A stretch of DNA of 64,000 nt from Zoogloea sp041917255 (GTDB taxonomy: Bacteria; Pseudomonadota; Gammaproteobacteria; Burkholderiales; Rhodocyclaceae): NCBI GenBank assembly GCA_041917255.1, contig JAYRYA010000006.1:1-64000 (forward strand), in the 5' to 3' direction. The notes below the pieces were generated by a model that was given only the letters and a program-made list of their open reading frames with translations, was not told the origin of the DNA and did not search any database. The first letter of the stretch is position 1. Each line of letters starts with the position of its first letter. Below are positions 51,402-60,350 of this stretch, one piece after another. The position numbers were made by a program, and so were the translations under genes.

Positions 51402-52343
51402 TCAGCGGCTGCCCAGCCACACGTCCAGCCCCTGGGCGTTGAGTTCCACGTCCAGCGCCAGGATGCGCCGGGTCTCTGCTTCCGACGTATTCCAGCGGCC
51501 TCGCTGCGCCTCCTCGGCCACCAGCGCCCAGATGTCGTCCTCGATCCGCTGCTTGCGCCCTTCGCCCGCTCCGGCGTGACGCTCGGCGATGGCCACGTGG
51601 GCGTCGATCAGGCGGTGCAGATCGGCGGCCAGCCGCGGCACATCGGTCACCTGAGCGTAGTGGGTAAGGTACATCGCCGCCGGCTGCTCGGCCTCCATGC
51701 GGCGGACCGAATCGTGCATCGCGTCGGGCTCGAACTGCACCGGCGTGGTGGTCGGGAAGATGCTCGGCCGGCCGTCCACGTCGAACTGCCGGTAAGACAG
51801 CCCGAAGGTATCACCGGTGAAGAAGCTGCGGCTTTTCGTGTCGAGGTAGCACACGTGATGGCGCGCGTGCCCCGGCGTGTCGAACACGCGGATGACGCGC
51901 CCGGCCAGGGACAGCTCGAGCCCGTCGGTGGCCTCGATGATGCGCTCGGCCGGCACCGGGATCAGCTCGCCGTAGAGTTCCTTCGCCCGCTCGGGCCCAT
52001 ACACCGCCGACACGCCGGCAAACAGCTTTGACGGCTCGGCCATGTGGCGCGCGCCGCGGGGATGGACCACCAGCTTGGCGTTGGGAAACGCCCGGATGAA
52101 GGCCCCGGCGCCGCCCGCGTGATCCAGATGGATGTGGGTCAGTAGCACGAAATCCACCGCCTCGGGCGACAACCCGGTTTCGGCCAACGCCTGCTCCACA
52201 TGCACCAGTGCGTCGTTGTTGCCGGTATCCACCAGCGCGGCCCGACCACCTTCCTCGATCAGGTGGATGGCCGCCACGCCAGTGCCCGTGTAGCCCGAAT
52301 CCACGGCGTAGATTCCATTTTCAAATGCGCGCAAACCCTGCAT
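51402..52343 (-). CDS. MBL-fold metallo-hydrolase
   Basis: A 313-residue metallo-beta-lactamase-fold enzyme. The metal-binding motif is THIHLDHAGG, with further ligands in GHARHHVCYLD and FTGDTFGLSY. The substrate is not known. The start ATG 52343 (MQGLRAFENG) fits the family; a more upstream start adds non-homologous residues. It is monocistronic. Confidence 0.88.
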   Translation of the reverse strand: MQGLRAFENGIYAVDSGYTGTGVAAIHLIEEGGRAALVDTGNNDALVHVEQALAETGLSPEAVDFVLLTHIHLDHAGGAGAFIRAFPNAKLVVHPRGARHMAEPSKLFAGVSAVYGPERAKELYGELIPVPAERIIEATDGLELSLAGRVIRVFDTPGHARHHVCYLDTKSRSFFTGDTFGLSYRQFDVDGRPSIFPTTTPVQFEPDAMHDSVRRMEAEQPAAMYLTHYAQVTDVPRLAADLHRLIDAHVAIAERHAGAGEGRKQRIEDDIWALVAEEAQRGRWNTSEAETRRILALDVELNAQGLDVWLGSR

Positions 52344-52483
52344 CACGACCCCCTGTCGAAAAACGATGATTCTATCCATTCGCCAGCGTATGGCAGCAAG
52401 TTGCGTTACGTCAATATTTCAAGAACAAAACAAGCGCTTAATGTCAAGTAGGAAAAAGACTTACAAGACGAGAGGAGAATCCC

Positions 52484-52750
52484 ATGTTGACGCTGCAAGA
52501 CTGCATCGAGCTGTCCGACTTGTCCGAGGACGAAATCCTCGCCATCGCCGAGCACGAACACATCCCCGAGATGGCCGCCGTCGAGATGGGCTGCTATCTC
52601 TGCCATACCCCCAGCGGCGAAAAACGCATTCGCCGCATGATCATCGACGACATCCGTCACGCCCGCGAGAAGGGCGACACCGTCCACGCTGCCATGCTCA
52701 AGACGGTGCTCAAGCACTATGTCGCGGAGCATCACGGCACCAAGGCCTAG
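52484..52750 (+). CDS. Conserved small hypothetical protein
   Basis: An 88-residue protein, highly charged and probably helical: MLTLQDCIELSDLSEDEILAI, GCYLCHTPSGEKRIRRMI. The Cys-x-x-Cys (CYLC) could bind a metal or a cofactor. GAGGAG precedes the ATG. It is found as a small single gene in related genera, as far as I recall; its function is unknown. Confidence 0.72.
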   Translation: MLTLQDCIELSDLSEDEILAIAEHEHIPEMAAVEMGCYLCHTPSGEKRIRRMIIDDIRHAREKGDTVHAAMLKTVLKHYVAEHHGTKA

Positions 52751-52822
52751 TACTTTCGGCATATCGCCATGTGAAGCACGGGTTGGCATAATCGGGCGAC
52801 CCGTGTTCATCACCTCGCTTTC

Positions 52823-53812
52823 ATGGCCATCCTCCGTTGCAACAAATGCGGCCACGTCGCCGAAGTCCCCGGCGAGCTCACCGGTCAGCAGATCGCCTGC
52901 CCGCAATGCACCCAGCCGGTGGCCGTCTACGACACCGTGCTGTTCGTCCGCAAGGTACTCCAGCAGTATTTCACCCAGCGCGACGAACTCAATGCCCTCA
53001 AAACTGCGCAGACGAACCCTCTGCCCACCCTCAACGAGTCCCCGACCGCCTCCGACCTGAGCATCGACATCCACAACTCCGACCATCTGGCCAACGCAGC
53101 CCAGCACGCTGCCGTCCTCCAGTGGTTCGAGCGCCGCCAGATCCAGATCCGCGCCAACCACGATGCGGTCGATACCACCGGCTTCTACGACGAGATCGCC
53201 ATCGAGCTGGGCGACAACTACGACCAGTTCCGCGAGGTCGTCGACAAGATCCGCTGGGGCCAGCAGAAGGACGTGCCCAACTTCAGCCTCAACCTCGGCA
53301 AGCTCAGCCAGAAGGAAGGTCAGACCGTAAATGCCTTCTGCAAGCGGCTGTACGATTGTGCGTTTCTCGCCAAGTACTTCTACCAGAAGCAGGAGAAGAT
53401 CGGCCGCGCCACCATCCAGTCGGCCCCGGCCATCCGCAGCTTCTTCGCCGGCGAATGGCTCGAGTGGTACGCGTTCATGAAGGTGCTGGCCCTGCTCCGC
53501 GAACGCCAGCAACGCTTCTCGTGCGCCCGCCAGCTGTCGGTGGTCTTCCCCAACGAAGACCTCCACGAGCTTGACGTCTTCTTCCTCGTGGATGGCAACA
53601 CACCCGTGTGCATCGAGTGCAAGACCGGCGAATTCCGCCAGGACATCGACAAATACCTGCGCCTGCGCAAGCGCCTGGGCATCGACCGCAGCCAGTTCAT
53701 CCTCTGCGCCACCGGGCTCACCGACGAGCAGGCGGCGGGTCTTTCCAGCACCTACGAGCTCACTTTCGTCACCCAGGCCGGCCTGACCGCCCATCTCGCC
53801 CGGCTGTTCTGA
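52823..53812 (+). CDS. Zinc-ribbon plus PD-(D/E)XK nuclease-like protein
   Basis: A 329-residue protein of two parts. Residues 1-35 form a zinc ribbon (C6, C9, C26, C29: CNKCG...CPQC). Residues about 200-329 look like a PD-(D/E)XK nuclease of the DUF1887/Card1-like type: GEWLEWYAFMKVL, D251 in ELDVFFLV, then E265 and K267 in CIECKTGEF. The middle is helical and unassigned. No CARF domain is evident. The recQ gene follows 27 bases downstream, suggesting a DNA-repair or defence role. The nuclease assignment is inferred from motif spacing. Confidence 0.72.
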   Translation: MAILRCNKCGHVAEVPGELTGQQIACPQCTQPVAVYDTVLFVRKVLQQYFTQRDELNALKTAQTNPLPTLNESPTASDLSIDIHNSDHLANAAQHAAVLQWFERRQIQIRANHDAVDTTGFYDEIAIELGDNYDQFREVVDKIRWGQQKDVPNFSLNLGKLSQKEGQTVNAFCKRLYDCAFLAKYFYQKQEKIGRATIQSAPAIRSFFAGEWLEWYAFMKVLALLRERQQRFSCARQLSVVFPNEDLHELDVFFLVDGNTPVCIECKTGEFRQDIDKYLRLRKRLGIDRSQFILCATGLTDEQAAGLSSTYELTFVTQAGLTAHLARLF

Positions 53813-53839
53813 ACCGCGCCGGGGTAAAATCCCGGCCCT

Positions 53840-55651
53840 ATGAGCCGCGCCCGCGAAACCCTATTCCACGTCTTCGGTTACACCCAGTTCCGCGGGCCGC
53901 AGGAAGACATCGTCGAACACGTAAGCGCCGGTGGCGACGCCCTGGTGCTGATGCCCACCGGCGGTGGCAAGTCGCTGTGCTACCAGATCCCCGCGCTGCT
54001 GCGGCCGGGGGTGGCGATTGTCGTGTCACCCCTTATCGCGCTGATGCAGGATCAAGTCTCCGCGCTCAAGGAAGTGGGCGCGGCGGCGGATTTCCTCAAC
54101 TCCAGCCTCAGCTTCGACCGGGCGATGGAGATCGAGCGGGCGATGCTCGCCGGCGCGCTGGATCTGCTCTACGTGGCGCCGGAGCGTCTCGTCACGCCGC
54201 GCTTCCTCGATCTGCTCGATCACCTCCACGAAGCCGGCCAGCTCGCCCTCTTCGCCATCGACGAGGCCCACTGCGTGTCCCAATGGGGCCACGACTTCCG
54301 GCCCGAATACCTGCAGCTGTCGATCCTGCCCGAGCGCTACCCGCAGGTGCCGCGGATCGCCCTGACCGCCACCGCTGACGCCCAGACCCGCCGCGAGATC
54401 GCCGAGCGCCTGCGCCTCACGGATGCGCGCGAGTTCGTCTCCAGCTTCGACCGGCCCAACATCCGCTACACCATCGTCCCCAAGGACAATCCGCGCGCCC
54501 AGCTGCTAGCCTTTTTGAAGGACGGCCACCTGGGCGAGGCCGGCATCGTGTACTGCAGCTCCCGCAAGAAGGTGGACGAGACCGCCGCCTGGCTCCAGGA
54601 AAAAGGCATCGCTGCCCTGCCCTATCACGCGGGCATGGGCGCCGACGAGCGGGCCATCAACCAGGACCGCTTCCTGCGCGAAGACGGCATCGTGATGGTC
54701 GCCACGATCGCCTTCGGGATGGGCATCGACAAGCCCGACGTGCGCTTCGTGGCCCACCTGGATCTACCCCGCTCCATCGAGGGCTACTACCAGGAAACCG
54801 GCCGCGCCGGCCGCGACGGGCAGGCCGCCGAAGCCTGGATGGCCTACAGCGTGGCCGATCTGGTGCAGCAGCGTCGCTTCATCGACCAGGGCGAGGCCAG
54901 CGACGAGGTGAAGCGCGTCTCCACCGCCAAGCTCGACGCCCTGCTGGGCCTGTGCGAGACCACCGGCTGCAGGCGCCAGCGCCTGCTCGGCTACTTCGAC
55001 GAAGATTCCGCCCCCTGCGGCAACTGCGACACCTGCATCAACCCACCCGAAGTGCGCGACGCCAGCGAATCGGCCAGGAAGGCGCTGTCCTGCGTGTTCC
55101 GCACCGGCAGCCGCTTTGGCGCCGCCCACGTGGTGGATGTGCTGATCGGCAAGGCCACCGACAACGTCAAGAAGTGGCAGCACGACCGGGTGAGCACCTT
55201 CGGCATCGGCACCGAACTCGACGACAAGGGCTGGCGCACGCTGATTCGCCAGCTCGTCGCCCACGGTGCCCTGGCGGTGGATCACGAACGCTACGGCGCC
55301 CTCACCCTCACCGAAGCCGCCCGGCCTATCCTGCGCGGCGAAGCCGGCTTCACCCTGCGCGTCGATCCCAGCCCGACCAAAAAGAAGAAAGAAACCGCCC
55401 GCCGCACCGACTGGCCCGAAGCCACCGGCGAGGAAGCCGAGCTACTCAATCGCCTGCGCGCCTGGCGGGCCAGCACGGCCAGGGAACGCAACGTGCCGGC
55501 CTACGTGATCTTCCACGACGCCACCCTGCGCGACATCGCCCGCCGCCGCCCCGACAACATCGTCGCCCTGGCCACCATCTCCGGCGTGGGCGACCGCAAG
55601 CTCGACGCCTACGGCAGCGACATCCTGGCATTGCTGGCCGAAGCGGGCTGA
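53840..55651 (+). CDS. recQ: ATP-dependent DNA helicase RecQ
   Basis: A 603-residue 3'-5' helicase in recombination and replication-fork repair. Walker A (PTGGGKSLCYQIPALL), DEAH box with aromatic loop (IDEAHCVSQWGHDFRPEY), motif VI (QETGRAGRDGQ), RecQ zinc site (CRRQRLLGYF ... CGNCDTC) and C-terminal HRDC domain (RNVPAYVIFHDATLRDIARRRP) are all present. TAAAAT lies 11 bases before the ATG with little leader, so the transcript may be nearly leaderless. It follows the zinc-ribbon nuclease-like gene. Confidence 0.96.
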   Translation: MSRARETLFHVFGYTQFRGPQEDIVEHVSAGGDALVLMPTGGGKSLCYQIPALLRPGVAIVVSPLIALMQDQVSALKEVGAAADFLNSSLSFDRAMEIERAMLAGALDLLYVAPERLVTPRFLDLLDHLHEAGQLALFAIDEAHCVSQWGHDFRPEYLQLSILPERYPQVPRIALTATADAQTRREIAERLRLTDAREFVSSFDRPNIRYTIVPKDNPRAQLLAFLKDGHLGEAGIVYCSSRKKVDETAAWLQEKGIAALPYHAGMGADERAINQDRFLREDGIVMVATIAFGMGIDKPDVRFVAHLDLPRSIEGYYQETGRAGRDGQAAEAWMAYSVADLVQQRRFIDQGEASDEVKRVSTAKLDALLGLCETTGCRRQRLLGYFDEDSAPCGNCDTCINPPEVRDASESARKALSCVFRTGSRFGAAHVVDVLIGKATDNVKKWQHDRVSTFGIGTELDDKGWRTLIRQLVAHGALAVDHERYGALTLTEAARPILRGEAGFTLRVDPSPTKKKKETARRTDWPEATGEEAELLNRLRAWRASTARERNVPAYVIFHDATLRDIARRRPDNIVALATISGVGDRKLDAYGSDILALLAEAG

Positions 55652-55715
55652 TCCCCCTGCGCATTCCAGCCGGATGCGCTATAAACGCGGGAATCGCCCC
55701 CAACGGACCACCTCG

Positions 55716-57275
55716 ATGCCCGGCTCCCACCCGCTCAAGCTCCGGTTTCTTGCCCTGGCGCTGTCGGCCATGCTCGCGGGCTGCGCGGCCGATCCCGTCG
55801 TCCGCCCCCGGGGCGAGCCGGGCCAGGCCCGGCCGCCCGCAGCCACCGGCCTCCTGGCCGACGCCGAGGCGCAGGTTCGCCGGGATCACGGCGCCGACCG
55901 CTCGGGCTTTCATCTGCTCGACCGCAACGAGGACGGCCTGCGCTGGCGCCTCGCACTGGCCGACGCCGCCACCCGCAGCCTCGACCTGCAGTATTACGTG
56001 TGGTGGGCCGACGAGAGCGGCGAGCTGCTGATGAAGCACGTGATCGACGCGGCCAACCGGGGGGTGAAGGTGCGCCTGATCCTCGACGACCTGTCCACCA
56101 TCCTCAAGGACGCCGCCGAGGTCACCCAGCGCGACGCGGCGATGGCCCGGCTCGACGCCCACCCGAACATCGAGATCCGCCTCTTCAACACCTGGAACCG
56201 CCGCGGGCTGGGCGGGCGCAGCTACGAGTTCATCGAGCGCATGGAGCGCATCAACCACCGCATGCACAACAAGCTGATGGTGGCCGACAACCGCGCGGCG
56301 ATCATCGGCGGGCGCAACATCGGCAACGAATACTTCGGGCTGTCACCCGAGTTCAACTTCCGCGATCTGGACGTGCTGGGCATTGGCCCGGTGGCGCGGC
56401 AGGCATCCTCGGTCTTCGACAGCTTCTGGAACAGCGAGTGGGTGACGCCCGTCGCCAGCCTGGGCGTGGACGCCACCAACGCCGACCTGCGCCGCGACTA
56501 TGGCCCTCTGCGCCACCGGCTGGCCAGCGCCGAGGCCGTCACCCGGTTCCGGCTCGACCCCGCCAACCGCTCCCCGGCCATCCGCGCCCTCATCCCGCTG
56601 CTCCACCCGGGCACCAGCCAGGTGCACTCCGACAAGCCCGATCTCGATGTGCCGCGCCACCACATGCCCAGGGCGATCCGCCAGCTGGTGGGTTCCACCC
56701 GCAGCGAGCTCATCATCACCAACGCCTACATCATCCCCGACGCGGCGGCGGTGGCAGAGCTCAAGTCCATCGGCGAACGAGGGGCAAAGGTACGCGTACT
56801 CACCAATTCGCTGTCGTCCCACGACGTGCCAGCCGTGAACAGCCACTACAAGGCCTGGCGTCGCCCGCTCATCGAGGCCGGCGTCGAGCTCCACGAGACC
56901 CGTGCCGACGCCGCCATCCAGCCCCAGGTGGTGGACACGCCGCCCACCCGCGCCGAGTTCATGGGCCTGCACGTGAAGGCCATGGTGGTGGATCGCCAGC
57001 GGGTGTTCATCGGCTCGATGAACCTCGACCCCCGCTCGGCCCACATCAACAGCGAGATGGGCGTCATCATCGACAGCCCGGGCCTCGCCGGCGAACTCGC
57101 CGCCACCATGGACCGCGACATGCAGCCCGCCAACGCCTGGCGGGTAAGCCTCGCCGACGACGGTCGCCCGCGCTGGCAGTCCGGCAGCCAGACCCTCGAC
57201 GCCCAGCCGGCGCGCAGCCTGTGGCAGCGGGTTCAGGACGTGATCTTCATGGCCTTCCCGCGCGATCTTTACTGA
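55716..57275 (+). CDS. Phospholipase D / cardiolipin synthase-like lipoprotein
   Basis: A 519-residue lipoprotein with two HKD motifs, HNKLMVADNRAAIIGG and HVKAMVVDRQRVFIGSMNLD, characteristic of the PLD superfamily. The signal (LRFLALALSAMLAGC, lipobox LAGC) anchors it to the membrane. It probably acts on phospholipids in the periplasm and resembles cardiolipin synthase C-type proteins, though those lack a lipobox as far as I recall. It ends tail-to-tail with a metallophosphoesterase lipoprotein gene, overlapping by 7 bases. Confidence 0.88.
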   Translation: MPGSHPLKLRFLALALSAMLAGCAADPVVRPRGEPGQARPPAATGLLADAEAQVRRDHGADRSGFHLLDRNEDGLRWRLALADAATRSLDLQYYVWWADESGELLMKHVIDAANRGVKVRLILDDLSTILKDAAEVTQRDAAMARLDAHPNIEIRLFNTWNRRGLGGRSYEFIERMERINHRMHNKLMVADNRAAIIGGRNIGNEYFGLSPEFNFRDLDVLGIGPVARQASSVFDSFWNSEWVTPVASLGVDATNADLRRDYGPLRHRLASAEAVTRFRLDPANRSPAIRALIPLLHPGTSQVHSDKPDLDVPRHHMPRAIRQLVGSTRSELIITNAYIIPDAAAVAELKSIGERGAKVRVLTNSLSSHDVPAVNSHYKAWRRPLIEAGVELHETRADAAIQPQVVDTPPTRAEFMGLHVKAMVVDRQRVFIGSMNLDPRSAHINSEMGVIIDSPGLAGELAATMDRDMQPANAWRVSLADDGRPRWQSGSQTLDAQPARSLWQRVQDVIFMAFPRDLY

Positions 57276-59113
57276 GGCGCTTCCCAGTCCATGCCCACGC
57301 TCGCCGCGCCACGGAAGTAGTCGCCCGACAGGCGTCGGGCGGTGGTGCGCTTGGCCTTGAGGCTATCCGGCGTCAGCTCGAAATCCGCCTTCGCCGCCAG
57401 TACCGCCCGGCAGCTCATGTAAGCCCGCACCCGCGGGTTGTGAAGCTGATCCAGGCGGGTATTCACCCGACCCACCAGCTCGGCCTTCTCGCGGAACAGC
57501 GCGACGCTCGGTTTGAGCGCCGGGTCCACGGGGACCGCCAGCAGCGTGTCGGCGCACCCCACCAGCCCACCCCCCGGCTGGCATGAGGGTGGCAGGCGAC
57601 GTGGCTCGAGCCCGTCGCTGTCCGCCCCCAGATCGAGCCGCGCCTGACGGATCTCCCGCAGCAGCAGGTCGAGGTAGCGGTGTCCGTGCTCGTACATCAG
57701 CGCCTGGCAGCCGTCGCAGTATTTCCACATGGACGTGTAAAGCCAATCCATCAATGAGCCGCGGGATGCCCGCTGCTCGCCCACCAGCTGCAGGTCGCGG
57801 GCCTTGAGGCGCGCGTCGGGCACCGCGTCGCGGGCGCAGGTGGTGGCCGCCCAGGCATCCAGCAGCTCGGCATCGCTGGCCGGCGGCGTGCCCTGGCTTG
57901 GCATCAGCGCGGCCACCACCTTGATGCGCCGGGCCATCTCGTCGTATTCGAAGCTGATCTGGCGGTAGGCGATGGGCCAGTCCGACAGCGAGCTGACGTT
58001 GAGCTCCAGCATTGGCCGCCCGGCCACCCGGTGCATCGTCCAGAAGCCACCGTGGGTGTGGGCCGAGAGGTACACCAGGGGGTGATCAACCCTCTCCATC
58101 AGGCCCTCGATGCGCTTGCGGCTTGGCCCTCCGATGGCCAGCCAGTTGTGATGGCCGGCAAACGCCACGATGTCGCCCCGCGCCCGGGCCGCCTCGATCC
58201 ATGGCATCGCCGCGTCGATCTGGTCGGTCTGCACCCGGCCCACGTCGCCCGGGCTCTCACCCCGTAGCACGTCCAGCGTGCCCACCAACACCGACAGCTG
58301 GTTGGTGTCCAGACCGATCAGCTTCACCTGCCGCGTCGCGCCGGGGGCAGCCGGCAGACGCAGCTTCTGCACGATGAACGAACTGGCGTAGCGGTTCTCC
58401 GGGGTGAGGTGCGCCTCCACCGCCTCGACAAAGCCGTCGGACCGCGGGTTCTGCCAGCTGAAGTGCCCGTCCCGCGTCTCCTTGTTGAAGACGAAACCCT
58501 GCAGCTTTCCGCGGCCACGGATCAGACCGTCGAGGTAACTGTCGATGAAATCGTCCTTCGAGAACGCGGTGCGCTGATCTGGCCGCGCCTGGCTTTCGTC
58601 GCTCAGCCACAGGCCACGCCGGCAGGCCCTGTCCCAACGTGCGCCGTCAGGGTCGCGGACGATGTCGGCCACGTTGTAGTTGAAGATGCCAAAGAGCAGG
58701 CCGTCGTGATTGCCCGGCAGGATCGCCCCGGGCTGACGGGCCAGATCGAACACCCGCTGCAGGCGCTGAGCCTCGGACTGGCAGGATACGTCGAGCACAT
58801 CGCCCAGATGCAGCAGGGGCATGTCCGGGTGCTGGGTGAGCACCGTCTCGAAGATCTTGCGGCCGAACAGAGGTTGCTCCGGTGGACGCTGGGCGACTTC
58901 GACATAGGCGTCGACCGCGCTGTCGTTGTCGAGCATCGGCATCGCGGTGGCTTCGTGCTCCTGGGTATCACCCACCGCGATGAAGGGGGTCGTGAGCGGC
59001 TGGTAGCGCCCGGCGGTCTCGGGCGGCGGCGGATGGAGCGCCGGCAGGCTGGCACAGCCCGACAGGATGACGCCCATCGCAAGCAGGGCGCTGCGCAGCA
59101 AGGACGCGTTCAT
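57269..59113 (-). CDS. Metallophosphoesterase lipoprotein
   Basis: A 614-residue lipoprotein. ATG 59113 begins the signal (MNASLLRSALLAMGVILSGC, lipobox LSGC). Phosphoesterase motifs run in order: AVGDTQEHE, HLGDVLDVS, LPGNHDGLLFG, AGHHNW and SAHTHGGF. The substrate is unknown. The long C-terminal part (about 400-614) has no recognised domain but includes pairs of Cys (CDGCQ). It overlaps the phospholipase D gene by 7 bases at the 3' ends. Both may process envelope lipids, but this is an inference from proximity. Confidence 0.83.
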   Translation of the reverse strand: MNASLLRSALLAMGVILSGCASLPALHPPPPETAGRYQPLTTPFIAVGDTQEHEATAMPMLDNDSAVDAYVEVAQRPPEQPLFGRKIFETVLTQHPDMPLLHLGDVLDVSCQSEAQRLQRVFDLARQPGAILPGNHDGLLFGIFNYNVADIVRDPDGARWDRACRRGLWLSDESQARPDQRTAFSKDDFIDSYLDGLIRGRGKLQGFVFNKETRDGHFSWQNPRSDGFVEAVEAHLTPENRYASSFIVQKLRLPAAPGATRQVKLIGLDTNQLSVLVGTLDVLRGESPGDVGRVQTDQIDAAMPWIEAARARGDIVAFAGHHNWLAIGGPSRKRIEGLMERVDHPLVYLSAHTHGGFWTMHRVAGRPMLELNVSSLSDWPIAYRQISFEYDEMARRIKVVAALMPSQGTPPASDAELLDAWAATTCARDAVPDARLKARDLQLVGEQRASRGSLMDWLYTSMWKYCDGCQALMYEHGHRYLDLLLREIRQARLDLGADSDGLEPRRLPPSCQPGGGLVGCADTLLAVPVDPALKPSVALFREKAELVGRVNTRLDQLHNPRVRAYMSCRAVLAAKADFELTPDSLKAKRTTARRLSGDYFRGAASVGMDWEAPQ

Positions 59114-59274
59114 TGTTTCTTCCCCCCGAGCCATGGGCTGTGGCCCCCGCAGGCCGGCCCCGGCTGCTGCCGGTTTCTCCGGCTTCGGGTGAAACTCTAG
59201 CACGCGACACCCGCCCGGACGCCGACTGCAGACGGCGTCAGACCTGTGCCCTGCGGCCCGCCGAAAAACGCAAA

Positions 59275-59292
59275 GGGCGCCAAGCGGCGCCC
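59275..59292 (-). terminator. Terminator of the fkbp gene
   Basis: GGGCGCC, loop AAGC, then GGCGCCC. On the minus strand the stem is followed by TTTGCGTTTTT. It lies after the FKBP stop. Confidence 0.7.
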
Positions 59293-59318
59293 CTTGTCGA
59301 CGCGGTACGACAGCCCGC

Positions 59319-59663
59319 TTACAGCACGGCCAGCAGCTCGACTTCGAACACCAGGGTGGCGTTCGGCGGGATCACGCCGCCGGCGCCGCGGGCGCCATAG
59401 CCCAGCTGGGGCGGAATGGTCAGCTTGCGGGTGCCGCCTACCTTCATGCCCTGCACGCCTTCGTCCCAGCCGGCAATCACGCGACGACCGCCGAGGGGAA
59501 ACACGAACGGGTCGTTGCGATCCTTGCTGGAGTCGAACTTCTTGCCGTCGGTCAGCCAGCCGGTGTAATGCACCTGGACGCTCTTGCCCGCAACGGCTTC
59601 GGCACCGGTGCCCACTTCGATATCTTCAATGACGAGACCGCTCGCCGTGGTTACTTGAGTCAT
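59319..59663 (-). CDS. FKBP-type peptidyl-prolyl isomerase
   Basis: A 114-residue single-domain FKBP with VQVHYTGWLTDGKKFDSSKDRNDPF, GGRRVIAGWDEGVQGMKVGG and GAGGVIPPNATLVFEVELL, the complete drug/substrate-binding pocket. It lacks a signal peptide, so it probably acts in the cytoplasm on protein folding. A clear GGAG precedes the ATG. Confidence 0.94.
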   Translation of the reverse strand: MTQVTTASGLVIEDIEVGTGAEAVAGKSVQVHYTGWLTDGKKFDSSKDRNDPFVFPLGGRRVIAGWDEGVQGMKVGGTRKLTIPPQLGYGARGAGGVIPPNATLVFEVELLAVL

Positions 59664-59774
59664 GGAACGCTCCTGATTGATGAACGGCGGATTCTATCAA
59701 CCCGACGCACAAAACGCCGCCTTCACCGCAGATCGGACTTGCGACGACTGGCACGTCCAACCAGCTCAACCCGC

Positions 59775-60323
59775 TCAACCGCCCTTGCGACGCGCCGCGA
59801 ACGCCTTGCGGAACTTGGCCACCTTGGGCGCCACCACAAACTGGCAATAGGGCTGGCGGCCATTGCGGGCAAAGTAGTTGTCGTGATAGGGCTCGGCCGG
59901 CCAGAAGGTGGTGGCGGGCTCCACTTCGGTGACGATGGGCGCATCAAACTCGCCCTCGAAGGCCAGTTGGTCGATCTTCGCCCGGGCGATGGCGCCCTGT
60001 TCCGGGGTCGTGGTGAAGATCGCTGACCGGTACTGGGTGCCCACGTCGTTGCCCTGACGGTTGGGCGTGGTGGGGTCGTGGATGGCGAAGAAGATATCCA
60101 GCAGATCGCCAAAGCCGATCACCGCCGGATCGAACTCGATGCGCACCGCCTCGGCGTGGCCGGTGTCGCCGCCGCACACCTGTTCGTAGCTGGGTGCATC
60201 CCCGCGCCCGCCGATGTACCCAGACTGCGCCGCTGTCACGCCCGCCACATCCAGAAAAACCGCCTCGATGCACCAGAAGCAGCCGCCCGCCAGAATGGCG
60301 ACCTCGTTCGTCGTCTCGCTCAT
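59775..60323 (-). CDS. msrA: Peptide methionine sulfoxide reductase MsrA
   Basis: A 182-residue enzyme that reduces methionine-S-sulfoxide in proteins. The active site is GGCFWCIEAVF, with the catalytic Cys; the usual GYxGG motif reads GYIGGRG, and the region HYDPT/DPTTPNRQGNDVGTQYRSAIF is intact. GGAGAG precedes the ATG. It follows the DUF2189 gene by 27 bases on the same strand, so both may be cotranscribed. Confidence 0.96.
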   Translation of the reverse strand: MSETTNEVAILAGGCFWCIEAVFLDVAGVTAAQSGYIGGRGDAPSYEQVCGGDTGHAEAVRIEFDPAVIGFGDLLDIFFAIHDPTTPNRQGNDVGTQYRSAIFTTTPEQGAIARAKIDQLAFEGEFDAPIVTEVEPATTFWPAEPYHDNYFARNGRQPYCQFVVAPKVAKFRKAFAARRKGG

Positions 60324-60350
60324 CGTTGTCTCTCCAGGCTGGGGCTCCGC

